Assembly (NCBI GenBank): GCA_964391025.1
Contig: CAYMKJ010000194.1
Span: 1-12,245 of the forward strand
DNA from: SHZI01 sp964391025
Lineage (GTDB): Bacteria; Pseudomonadota; Gammaproteobacteria; Steroidobacterales; GCA-2729495
Direction of reading: 5' to 3'
Length of the DNA: 12,245 nucleotides
This document shows, in pieces, positions 6,108 to 12,060 of this stretch. Numbering within the stretch: position 1 is the first letter of the stretch; every line of letters starts with the position of its first letter. The notes under the pieces are model-generated. The model saw only the letters and a list, made by a program, of their open reading frames with translations, did no database searches and was not told the DNA's origin. A program made the position numbers and the translations under genes.

Positions 6108-6692
6108 TCATTGTGCCGGACCCGCTTCGAGCCGTGCCAGATCCTCCGGCGTGTCCACGTCGAGTGCCGCGTGGGGCATGGCAACGGTGGTGTGTTCCGT
6201 GTGCCACTCGAGCAGGCTGCGCGCACCCTGATCGCCCCGCAGTGCAGCCAGCTGGGGCCAAAAGGCTCGCGGAATGATCACGGGCGGTCCGAGCCGGCCG
6301 TTGAAGCCCGCGGCGGCAATCAGCCCCGGTTCGACACGCCACGCCGCCATGAGGGCATCCAGATCGGCTGCCGTGATGGCCGGCTGGTCACAGAGCAGGA
6401 TGAGAACGGCGTCGGCTGCCGGCGGCAGGGCTGCCACGCCACGCACCAGCGATGTGGACAGGCCCCGGGCCCAGTCCGGGTTGTCGACCAGCATGATCGC
6501 CTCGCCTGCAAGCGCCGCACGCACACCATCCGCGGCGGCGCCGACGACGACGTGCACGCCACCAGGACAGCGGGGGGCGAGGAGGTGCACCCCTCGTCGC
6601 ACCAGGGTTTTCCCCCGGTACGGGGCGAGCACTTTCGGCGAGCCGAACCGGGTGGCTCCACCCGCCGCCAGCAACAACCCAGCCAGTATCAT
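6108..6692 (-). CDS. mocA: MocA/MobA-like molybdopterin nucleotidyltransferase
   Basis: A 194-aa NTP-transferase-fold protein. The N-terminal signature LLLAAGGATRFGSPK (6-20) binds the nucleotide; the AAG pattern rather than MobA's AGG fits the MocA branch, which makes molybdopterin cytosine dinucleotide. NPDWARGLSTSLVRG (71-85), LLCDQP (99-104, metal and base site) and the RLGPPVIIPRAF region also follow MocA/xanthine-oxidase-associated proteins. I start at the ATG at 6692, which overlaps the upstream stop (ATGA) and places the nucleotide-binding loop at the N-terminus; the frame stays open for 55 more codons upstream, but that stretch lies inside the neighbouring gene. moaD follows after 3 nt. 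CTP specificity is inferred from motif resemblance. A MobA-type GTP enzyme is the alternative. Confidence 0.82.
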   Translation of the reverse strand: MILAGLLLAAGGATRFGSPKVLAPYRGKTLVRRGVHLLAPRCPGGVHVVVGAAADGVRAALAGEAIMLVDNPDWARGLSTSLVRGVAALPPAADAVLILLCDQPAITAADLDALMAAWRVEPGLIAAAGFNGRLGPPVIIPRAFWPQLAALRGDQGARSLLEWHTEHTTVAMPHAALDVDTPEDLARLEAGPAQ

Positions 6693-7753
6693 GCCGAACC
6701 TCCAAACTTCTGCCAGTCGTAGGGATCCCAGGCCACCGGCGCCGACGTCAGCGCGGCTTCCAGTTCGAGGAGAAACGTCTCGAGGGGAATCGTGGACGGC
6801 GTCCCGTCCGGACGATGCAGGCGCGGTGCCGTGCCCGTCGGCTCCTCTGCCACCCACCCGGGGGCCTTCTCGAGTTCGTTCAGTCGCATCGCGAGTCCGT
6901 CGAGGCGAACCCGCAGGGCCACACGGCGTGTCGCCAGCTGCACCCAGCTTTCGTAGCGGTACTCAAACTCGAAGCGGTCCCCCTGTACCCGCAGGATCCG
7001 CGAGCACTGCGTGGCGCTGTTGATGGCAAACGGGTGCACCGCAGCCGACTCGTCCACGAGGTAACGGCGGACTGTGCGTCGCCGCAGGTAGGCGGGAATC
7101 CGCACGACGACGAGGTCCAGAGCTGGCGCCTCCACCAGAGTTACAACACCGTCGGCAAGCAATGCACGGCTGGTCGTGAGGTGCTCATCCTGCAGCGCCC
7201 AGAGATCGCCGTAGCGGGGCCAGCCAGCGTGGAAGTCGCGCAACACAGCCGGCAGCGACTCCAGCAGCGCCGTGTACAACGCTGCCACCCGGTCGGGCTC
7301 GGCGAAGATCTCCGGGGGCAGCAGCGACGCCTCCGGATCGGTCAGCGTCTCGACGGCGAAGCACAGGCGGGCACCGTCCCGATCGGTCACCACGCCGAAG
7401 TCCCCCGCAAAGGAAGCGGCAATCAACAGCGCCCGGTCGGCCAGCGCGCGCTCTGGCTCGGTAACGGCGTACATGCTGAACAGGCCGTCCTCATCAAAAT
7501 GATTGTTAGTGACCCAGGGCACGGCCTGGTGCAAGTCAGCCGCATCCAGGTAGGCAAACGCGGTGGCCGTGGAGGTGTCGCGCTTGAGTGTCGGTGGCGA
7601 CTGGTTGTTCGGCCAGTGGGAGAGCGTGAGCACGGTGGAAGGCAGCGGCGGCCCATCTACCACGATGTTGGGTAGCGTGCGCGCCGTCGCGTAGGGCGTG
7701 AAATGCGCGGGCGGCGGCGTCAGAAGCGGCGCGCGATCAGGCACCCGAGCCAC
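6689..7753 (-). CDS. Uncharacterised 354-aa protein, DUF6687-like
   Basis: No function is known to me. The protein resembles, from memory, a family named DUF6687, best represented in actinobacteria. Conserved-looking blocks are N29-IVVDG, TVLTLSHWP (40-48), Asp59, and NNHFDEDGL (83-91). The H85-x-D87-x-D89-G pattern, together with His46 and Asp59, looks like a metal site and recalls the first motif of DHH phosphoesterases (HxDxDG), but I see no DHH motif, so this is speculation. No signal peptide or membrane segment is evident. The start is a GTG at 7753 that overlaps the upstream membrane-protein gene by 34 nt; another GTG three codons later is equally possible. Its TGA overlaps the mocA ATG, so the two are translationally coupled. 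The C-terminus is WDPYDWQKFGGSA. Confidence 0.75.
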   Translation of the reverse strand: MARVPDRAPLLTPPPAHFTPYATARTLPNIVVDGPPLPSTVLTLSHWPNNQSPPTLKRDTSTATAFAYLDAADLHQAVPWVTNNHFDEDGLFSMYAVTEPERALADRALLIAASFAGDFGVVTDRDGARLCFAVETLTDPEASLLPPEIFAEPDRVAALYTALLESLPAVLRDFHAGWPRYGDLWALQDEHLTTSRALLADGVVTLVEAPALDLVVVRIPAYLRRRTVRRYLVDESAAVHPFAINSATQCSRILRVQGDRFEFEYRYESWVQLATRRVALRVRLDGLAMRLNELEKAPGWVAEEPTGTAPRLHRPDGTPSTIPLETFLLELEAALTSAPVAWDPYDWQKFGGSA

Positions 7754-8106
7754 GCCACGACACTGAGCAGGATCACGCCCATCAGCAGATACTGCGGGGC
7801 TGCGATGTACTCGGCCCCCGGGGCAACTTCGGCGGGCACGGCCGCCCTGAACAGGTACCAGATGGCGCCAAGGGCCGCGGGAATCAACGTGGGCCAGAGC
7901 GCGATGCCCTGCCCCTTGCCCGCACGATTCGCGCCCCGGAGCAGCAGTGCCGAGACGAGTCCGCCGATCAGCATGGGCAACAGATTCAGGCTGAAGACCG
8001 TGATCAGGGTATCCGTGCGGGTGCCGAACACGATCAGTGCCGCCACGGTGGCCGCCAGGGGCAGCAGCAGCATGCCGAGTAGATTCATCTTGCCGTAGCT
8101 CGTCAT
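7720..8106 (-). CDS. Small four-helix membrane protein of unknown function
   Basis: A 128-aa very hydrophobic protein that I do not recognise. Four membrane segments can be read at about 8-28, 34-56, 68-88 and 105-126, joined by short loops; the largest polar loops are RGANRAGKGQG (57-67) and VPAEVAPGAEY (89-99). The C-terminus is positively charged (IARRF), consistent with a cytoplasmic end. No cysteine pairs or ligand motifs are visible. The ATG at 8106 has a clear AGGAG seven bases upstream. It follows the 130-aa gene by 19 nt, the widest gap in the cluster, and overlaps the next gene by 34 nt. Position suggests co-transcription with the molybdopterin genes, but no functional link can be shown. 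Confidence 0.75.
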   Translation of the reverse strand: MTSYGKMNLLGMLLLPLAATVAALIVFGTRTDTLITVFSLNLLPMLIGGLVSALLLRGANRAGKGQGIALWPTLIPAALGAIWYLFRAAVPAEVAPGAEYIAAPQYLLMGVILLSVVAWLGCLIARRF

Positions 8107-8125
8107 GGACTCACTCCTGTTGGGT

Positions 8126-8518
8126 TCAGCCTACCACCCGGAACTCGGCCTCGTCAGCCGGCCAGCCCCCCTCGAAACAATAGGCCTCCAGCACGGCCAG
8201 TCGCCCAGCCCGTAGCTGCAACAGGAACTCGGCCCGCTCAGTCAGCTGCGGATGCGCAGCCAGCACCGGGCGCAACCGGGGCAGCGTGGACTCCAGGGCG
8301 CACGGAATAGTGTCCGGCACATCAATGCGCGTCACAAACCCCACACCGCTGTGCGTGCGGGAGACCACGGTGGCCTTGCCCAGCTGGGCCCGCAGGGCGT
8401 CCAGGCCGTCGGAGCCCCCCACGCCCTTCAGCATGGCCGTCAGCACAGTGCGCTCGAGTGGGGACAGGGGACCGGGGCCCTCGGTAGCGCCGGGACGCTT
8501 AAGGACAGGCTGGTGCAT
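8126..8518 (-). CDS. Uncharacterised 130-aa cytosolic protein
   Basis: I know of no function. The protein has an N-terminal helix that resembles LSPLERTVLTAMLKG (18-32), then ALRAQLGKATVVSRTHSGVG (41-60), FVTRIDVPD, and near the end GRLAVLEAYCFEGGWPADE. This layout (a short helix, a TGVGF-like turn, then GRLxxLExxxxxxxWP) is one I recall from scattered bacterial hypothetical proteins. There is no signal peptide or membrane segment. The ATG lies 7 nt after the DUF2784 stop with only a weak Shine-Dalgarno, which suggests coupled translation within the cluster. Codon use and third-position GC look like the neighbours. It could be a small regulator or binding protein; nothing in the sequence decides. 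Confidence 0.7.
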   Translation of the reverse strand: MHQPVLKRPGATEGPGPLSPLERTVLTAMLKGVGGSDGLDALRAQLGKATVVSRTHSGVGFVTRIDVPDTIPCALESTLPRLRPVLAAHPQLTERAEFLLQLRAGRLAVLEAYCFEGGWPADEAEFRVVG

Positions 8519-8525
8519 GGCCTGG

Positions 8526-8936
8526 TCAGTCTAGCCGATCGCGTGAGGACCGCCGGCGGACTGGCGGGGCAAACCACCAGACCAGCGCCACCGCCGCGCC
8601 GAAGGCTGTGTACAGGACCGTGAACACCCAGGTGTCGGCCCGGTAGTAGAGCAGCCGGTAGAGCCAGTCCTGGATGAAGGATGTCGCGTATCCCGCCTCC
8701 CCGGCCCGCGCCCGCAGTCCGCTCTCCAGGGTCGTCAGCGGGCATTCAAGGCCGAACCAGGTCTGCACGACGACGATGCCAATCGCCGCCAGATGAGCGT
8801 AGCGGAAGGCGGGCCGTCGCACCCAGGACCAGCCCCGCGCGCAGCCGAGCAGAATCAGGCCAAACCCGACGACGACAAAGCCCACGAAGAGCGCGTGCGT
8901 CAGCAGCACGACATCTGCGAGGGCGCTGAGAGGCAT
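8526..8936 (-). CDS. DUF2784 family membrane protein
   Basis: A 136-aa membrane protein matching the DUF2784 pattern: an N-terminal helix with LLTHALFVGFVVVGFGL (about 11-27), then VRRPAFRYAHLAAIG (39-53), the signature FGLECPLTTLESGLRARAG (61-79), SFIQDWLYRLLYYRA and a final helix TWVFTVLYTAFGAAVALVWW. The tail PPVRRRSSRDRLD is basic. Three to four membrane helices are likely. The function of the family is unknown; the conserved His in the first two helices and the Cys-Pro in the loop are its most constant features. The ATG has a strong GGAGGAG eight bases upstream, inside the 3' end of the preceding gene. The gap to that gene is 5 nt, which supports co-transcription. Confidence 0.85.
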   Translation of the reverse strand: MPLSALADVVLLTHALFVGFVVVGFGLILLGCARGWSWVRRPAFRYAHLAAIGIVVVQTWFGLECPLTTLESGLRARAGEAGYATSFIQDWLYRLLYYRADTWVFTVLYTAFGAAVALVWWFAPPVRRRSSRDRLD

Positions 8937-8941
8937 CCAGG

Positions 8942-9490
8942 CTACTCCTCCGGCCGGCGACAGAACCCCTGCGGTGGAACATCGAGCGCGCTGTTGAACT
9001 TGCTCGACAGGTTCTGAAAGGCCACGAGGCCGGTGAGCTCAATGACCGCGTCATCCGCGAAGTGGCGGCGGAGTTCGGCCATAAGTTCGTCGGTGACGCC
9101 CTGCCCGGTAATCGTCATGGCTTCCGTGTAGTCGAGGGCTGCCCGCTCCGCCGCGGAGTAGAGCTCGGCTGTCCGCCAGTGTTCCAGGGCCTCGACCTTC
9201 GTCATGCCACCTGAGCGCTGGGCCAGCGTGGCCGAGTTCAGGTCCACGCAGAACCGGCACCAGTTGAGCTGGGACACGCGCACGGTGACCAGCGAGCGCA
9301 GAACCGGCTCCAGCAACGAGCGCCGGGAATCCAGTGCGCCGTAGAGCAGCGCGACGGCCATGAACAGGCGGGGCACCCGGCCCCACAACTGCCCGGGCAC
9401 AAGCACCTGGCCATAGCGACGCTGCTGGCTCCGGAAGAAGGGCCTGAGATACCAGGGGTATTCACCGGCGGACTTCGGCTGGATGCGCAC
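8942..9490 (-). CDS. Carboxymuconolactone decarboxylase / AhpD-like family protein
   Basis: A 182-aa protein of the CMD/AhpD fold. The active-site helix is W77-C-R-F-C-V-D-L-N-S-A with Cys78 and Cys81 as the redox pair, and an invariant-looking TGLVAFQNLSSKFNSAL block near the C-terminus. Members include AhpD-type peroxidase reductases and lactone decarboxylases; the CxxC favours a thiol or peroxide role. I start at the GTG at 9490 (VRIQPKSAG), which follows by two bases the stop of a 15-codon ORF that owns the strong Shine-Dalgarno; reinitiation is plausible. The frame also stays open back to a GTG at 9592, which would add 34 residues that do not look like the family. It is the first gene of the leftward cluster. 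Confidence 0.82.
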   Translation of the reverse strand: MRIQPKSAGEYPWYLRPFFRSQQRRYGQVLVPGQLWGRVPRLFMAVALLYGALDSRRSLLEPVLRSLVTVRVSQLNWCRFCVDLNSATLAQRSGGMTKVEALEHWRTAELYSAAERAALDYTEAMTITGQGVTDELMAELRRHFADDAVIELTGLVAFQNLSSKFNSALDVPPQGFCRRPEE

Positions 9491-9492
9491 GG

Positions 9493-9540
9493 TCAGGACG
9501 CCAGCTTCAGGCCGGCGATGGTGAGATAAGTCCAGGCCAT
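9493..9540 (-). pseudogene. 15-codon ORF resembling the start of SugE/Gdx (relic or leader peptide)
   Basis: A strong GGGGGAG (9551-9545) four bases before an ATG leads a short frame reading MAWTYLTIAGLKLAS, then TGA. Small multidrug-resistance proteins of the SugE/Gdx type begin MAWIYLLIAGLxE, so nine of the first eleven residues agree; similarity stops after AGL. Two bases after the stop lies the GTG of the carboxymuconolactone decarboxylase-like gene. I infer that a sugE-like gene was deleted after codon 11 and its ribosome binding site now feeds the next gene. The alternative is a leader peptide unrelated to SugE. The match is short. Confidence 0.35.
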
Positions 9541-9602
9541 GGCACTCCCCCAGAGACACCTGCGAATGCAGCGTAAGCGCAACAGAAACCACTTTCCCGG
9601 CC

Positions 9603-9631
9603 CTGACCAGGAGCTGAATCTTATGTACAAT
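9603..9631 (+). promoter_or_regulatory. Candidate sigma-70 promoter for the 66-aa ORF
   Basis: CTGACC (9603-9608, 4 of 6 to TTGACA) and TACAAT (9626-9631, 5 of 6 to TATAAT) are separated by exactly 17 bp on the plus strand. Transcription would begin near 9638, giving a leader of about 70 nt before the ATG at 9709. A second -10-like TATAGT at 9659-9664 lacks a partner -35. Confidence 0.45.
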
Positions 9632-9646
9632 TTGGCCCCCGCGTAA
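9618..9646 (-). promoter_or_regulatory. Candidate promoter for the leftward eight-gene cluster
   Basis: On the minus strand TTACGC (9646-9641) and TAAGAT (9623-9618) are 17 bp apart, each with about half to two thirds consensus. The site overlaps the plus-strand promoter candidate at 9603-9631, so the two would compete. It is the only spaced hexamer pair I find upstream of the first gene. Confidence 0.3.
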
Positions 9647-9708
9647 GGTCGCCGGGTCTATAGTTCATAGGACTAGAAAACCACACCCCGACAAGAAGAA
9701 AAACAACA

Positions 9709-9909
9709 ATGGCTGCCCCAAAGGACGCAGGGGATGCGCGCCCCACCCTCGACTCGGAAGTCGACTTCGCGGGCTACGATCCGTACATCGTGGCGCTTAC
9801 CGGCGGCGCTCCCCCCGTCGCCAGCAGCGCTGTGGCGAGCGCCTCTGACGAAACCACTGAAAGCCGCAAAGTGAAGTTGATGACCTGGCTGCGCGAACAC
9901 CGCGCCTAG
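9709..9909 (+). CDS. Small Ala-rich ORF of unknown function (66 aa)
   Basis: A 66-aa frame that I do not recognise. It begins with a polar segment containing VDFAGYDPYIVALTGG (18-33), passes through an Ala/Ser/Val-rich stretch (34-47) and ends with a basic, probably helical tail ESRKVKLMTWLREHRA. There is no signal peptide or membrane segment. A plausible promoter with 17-bp spacing lies at 9603-9631, and a weak purine stretch (AAGAAG) precedes the ATG by 10 nt. The degraded recombinase begins downstream in another frame, so the ORF could be cargo of the former element, a host gene, or a fortuitous frame. High local GC makes open frames of this length easy to get by chance. Confidence 0.4.
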   Translation: MAAPKDAGDARPTLDSEVDFAGYDPYIVALTGGAPPVASSAVASASDETTESRKVKLMTWLREHRA

Positions 9910-9970
9910 CCTCGATTTCACTTTCCAGGATTTCAGTTCCCGGACTGCGTGCGACACAGCGCGTCGACGT

Positions 9971-10651
9971 GCGGTATGGACCCTCAAGCCGCGCCTGGAC
10001 CGAACGCCCAATGTGTGATTTCTGGATCCTGAGGAAGAGTCACGCCTTCGGGACGCACTGGAAGCCAGGGACAACCGACTCAGGGCGGCGCGAGAGTCAG
10101 GTAACGCATGGCGGCAGGAGCGGCATCGGACGCCGCTGCGGAGGCTAACCTGCTTCGGAGACCACATGATGCCCGCCGTACTGATCAGCCTCAACACGGG
10201 ATTGCGCCGCGGTGAGTTATTGGCGCTGTGCTGGAACGATATTAACCTTCGGCTGGCCGTGCTGTCGGTTCAAGCCACTTCGGCCAAGAGCGGCCAAACG
10301 CGCCACGTCCCCCTGAATGCTGAATCCGTCGAGGCCCTGAAACGCTGGCGGGAACAGAACCCGGATGCCACTCCGCTCGACAAGGTTTTTGCGGTCAGCA
10401 CGTCATTCCAGACCGCCTGGTCGGGGATTCTGAAAGCAGCTGGAATCCAGAGGTTTCGCTGGCACGACCTTCGCCACCACTTCGCCTCGCGGCTCGTCCA
10501 GGCCGACGTCAATCTCAATACCGTCCGGGAACTGCTTGGTCACGGCTCTCTCGCGATGACTCTGCGGTACGCGCACCTTGGACCGGATCAGAAGCGCCAG
10601 GCAGTTGCCCTTCTTTGCCCACACCACGCCGTCCCGGTAGGGCGTCTTTAA
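9971..10651 (+). pseudogene. Tyrosine recombinase (phage-type integrase), 5'-truncated and with an in-frame stop
   Basis: The frame encodes the catalytic domain of a tyrosine recombinase. Before a TGA at 10016-10018 the same frame reads AVWTLKPRLDRTPNV (from 9971); after it FLDPEEESRLRDALEARDNR and so on. Related integrases have an Arg at this position (VRFL), so CGA has probably mutated to TGA. All catalytic positions are present: Arg in NTGLRRGEL, HDLRHHFAS with His and Arg, His in LLGHGS and Tyr in TLRYAHL. The N-terminal SAM-like and core-binding domains are not recognisable upstream. An ATG at 10166 would give a 161-aa fragment lacking the DNA-binding arm, unlikely to recombine. The last residues (CPHHAVPVGRL) run into an IS91-type remnant on the other strand. 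Confidence 0.85.
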
Positions 10652-10708
10652 GGTGTAGCGCACCCGGCCCTGGGGCGTGAGGGACACCCGGCCCTCGGCC
10701 AGGGCCGG
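10628..10708 (-). mobile_element. IS91-family transposase fragment
   Basis: Read leftward, this stretch encodes PALAEGRVSLTPQGRVRYTL followed by KTPYRDG. Transposases of the IS91/IS801 type carry RLSLTxxGxVRYxLKTPYRDGTTH at the same place near the C-terminus, just before the EPLDFxARLAALVP block. The match ends abruptly at YRDG, and nothing of the rest of the element or its ends is visible. The fragment is about 27 codons long and lies between the recombinase remnant and the TonB-like gene. Family recognition is by motif. Confidence 0.7.
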
Positions 10709-10729
10709 GCCGAAGCCGCCCGGGACCGG

Positions 10730-11167
10730 TTGTCGTCCACGGCGTTCCTCGCCGCCCTCTTCCACGGCATCCTGATCCTCGGTATCACCTTCAGCGCAAC
10801 CACCAGCGCACCCGACAAGCTCACCAGCTCCATGGAGGTCGTCCTCGTCACCTCCGAGTACGAGGATCGGGAGCCATCCGACAGCGCGGTCCTGCTCGCC
10901 CAGCGGAACCTGGCCGGCGTCGGCAACGCCGCCCCGGACGTCACGGTGCGCACGGCGCCAGGGCTGGCGCTCCCCGCCGAGGTGCTGAGTTCATCCGGGC
11001 AGCGGGAACTGGACCAGGCGGCGATGGAGATCCTCCGCCTCGCGGCACCCTTCGAGCCGTTCCCCGCAGGACTGCGCGCGGAATACGACGTGCTGCGGTT
11101 CGCCTACGAGTGGCGCTTCTCGGAAGGGGCCGGGCAGATCCGGGCACGCACCGCTGCCGCCTGGTGA
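10730..11167 (+). pseudogene. TonB-like protein with internal deletion
   Basis: The frame joins two parts of a TonB-family energy transducer. Residues 1-80 look like the N-terminal anchor and start of the periplasmic part: a membrane helix in FLAALFHGILILGITF, then MEVVLVTS and LLAQRNLAGVGN. Residues about 87-135 match the end of the TonB C-terminal domain: LSSSGQRELDQAAMEILRLA, then APFEPFPAGLR and DVLRFAYEWRF. The Pro-rich middle and the first half of the C-terminal domain (the YPxxAxxxGxxG block) are missing, so at 145 aa it is about half the usual length. There is no ATG; TTG at 10730 is the only candidate start, and the frame stays open back to the recombinase stop. The receptor-binding fold cannot form, so a pseudogene is the best call. 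Confidence 0.75.
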
Positions 11168-11201
11168 TCGAACCAGGCCGGGCGACTCGCAAGCTTCCTG
11201 G

Positions 11202-12002
11202 TCAGTTCGCCCCGCCCCGGGCACCTTCGTTGACTGCCGTTTCGGCGCCGGGGGCGAAACGCCCCAATTGCCGCCTGTCGAAGCTATGGCGACGGATTTC
11301 GCCCGCGGCCTTGTAGAGCAATCGCCTCAGAATCAGGACCGGATCCCAGCTTTTTTGCGCTCGACTGCCAATCGTCGATGCGGCCGCGTGGGCCGACGTG
11401 GCCACGCTCGGTGGCGTGAGAACGAAGATAGGCGTGTCATGGTCCCACGTTCGTTGCATGAACTTGTCGACCGGCGCGGTGAGTGTGGTGCTCGACCTCA
11501 CGAGACTTGCTGCTGCCCCCGGGCTGATCGCGTACGCCACCAGGCAAAGCGGGACATCGGACAAGTAGGAGACGGAGAATCCTTCGGCTTCGAGGACCTT
11601 GCAGGCGGCGAGGCTCGTGGCCTTTTTTCTCGGGCGTGCATGCGATTGCAGCCGAATGAAGCCAAACCGGTCAATGAGCTTGCTGGTTACACGGATGGCG
11701 TCGGGGAAATTCGGATGGAAAAGACAGTCGTCCTCGAGGATCACAATCGGTTCGTTCAATTCCACAGAAAGCTTCCAGAGCGACAGGTGACTCGCGTAGC
11801 AGCCCATCTCGTTGGCAATCGGCTCCCGGCGGGTATTGAGTCGATAGAGCGTCGGATCGACAGACCGGAAGTGGGCGAGGGCGTCCCGTCCGAGCACAGC
11901 ATCGAAAAACTGGTAGGAAAGGCCCAGAGCGGTGAGTTGTTCCGAAACGGCGGCGCGCCGGGCGGTCGCCGACTTCAGACTGATGATGAAAATTCGCACC
12001 AC
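11202..12002 (-). CDS. Glycosyltransferase family 25 protein (LPS-type)
   Basis: A 266-aa family-25 glycosyltransferase of the kind that adds sugars to lipooligosaccharide. The N-terminal strand VRIFIISLKSATARR, the FFDAVLGRDAL region (32-42), EMGCYASHLSLW (65-76) and the acidic VILEDDCLF (87-95, probable metal/nucleotide-sugar site Glu90-Asp91-Asp92) follow the family in order. PPSVATSAH and STIGS near residue 205-220 correspond to the conserved C-terminal block. There is no signal peptide, so it is cytosolic or peripheral. Two adjacent GTG codons (12002, 11999) can start it; the ribosome binding site is weak. A candidate -10 lies at 12060-12055. The gene stands alone, convergent with the TonB-like remnant. 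The sugar donor and acceptor cannot be inferred. Confidence 0.88.
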   Translation of the reverse strand: MVRIFIISLKSATARRAAVSEQLTALGLSYQFFDAVLGRDALAHFRSVDPTLYRLNTRREPIANEMGCYASHLSLWKLSVELNEPIVILEDDCLFHPNFPDAIRVTSKLIDRFGFIRLQSHARPRKKATSLAACKVLEAEGFSVSYLSDVPLCLVAYAISPGAAASLVRSSTTLTAPVDKFMQRTWDHDTPIFVLTPPSVATSAHAAASTIGSRAQKSWDPVLILRRLLYKAAGEIRRHSFDRRQLGRFAPGAETAVNEGARGGAN

Positions 12003-12054
12003 CGCACCGTTTTCGATCGAGGATGAGTAACACAGGTCGCCAGGACCGGCTCAT

Positions 12055-12060
12055 ATTATC
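12055..12060 (-). promoter_or_regulatory. Candidate -10 box for the glycosyltransferase gene
   Basis: On the minus strand GATAAT (5 of 6 to TATAAT) lies 53 nt upstream of the GTG start, implying a leader of about 45 nt. No good -35 is seen at 16-18 bp. This is the only AT-rich patch in an otherwise GC-rich stretch. Confidence 0.35.

Noticed and set aside
6693..6857. N-terminal extension of the MocA-like protein to 6857
   Set aside because: It would add 55 Gly/Arg-rich residues inside the upstream gene and move the nucleotide-binding loop away from the N-terminus; the ATG at 6692 overlapping the upstream stop is better.
6815..7675. 286-codon plus-strand frame opposite the 354-aa protein gene
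   Set aside because: The minus-strand frame shows family-like conserved blocks and coupled neighbours; the plus frame gives a low-complexity Arg/Gln/Val-rich product with no motif.
9910..9970. N-terminal domain of the recombinase upstream of 9971
   Set aside because: All three forward frames were read and none gives a recognisable core-binding domain; similarity becomes convincing only from about AVWTLKP onward.
11159..11178. GCCTGGT/ACCAGGC hairpin at the end of the TonB-like frame as a terminator
   Set aside because: Seven base pairs with a six-base loop but no T-tract on either strand; a hairpin of this size is common by chance in GC-rich DNA.
11268..12026. 252-codon plus-strand frame opposite the glycosyltransferase
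   Set aside because: The family-25 glycosyltransferase motifs on the minus strand are clear, and the plus frame shows none.
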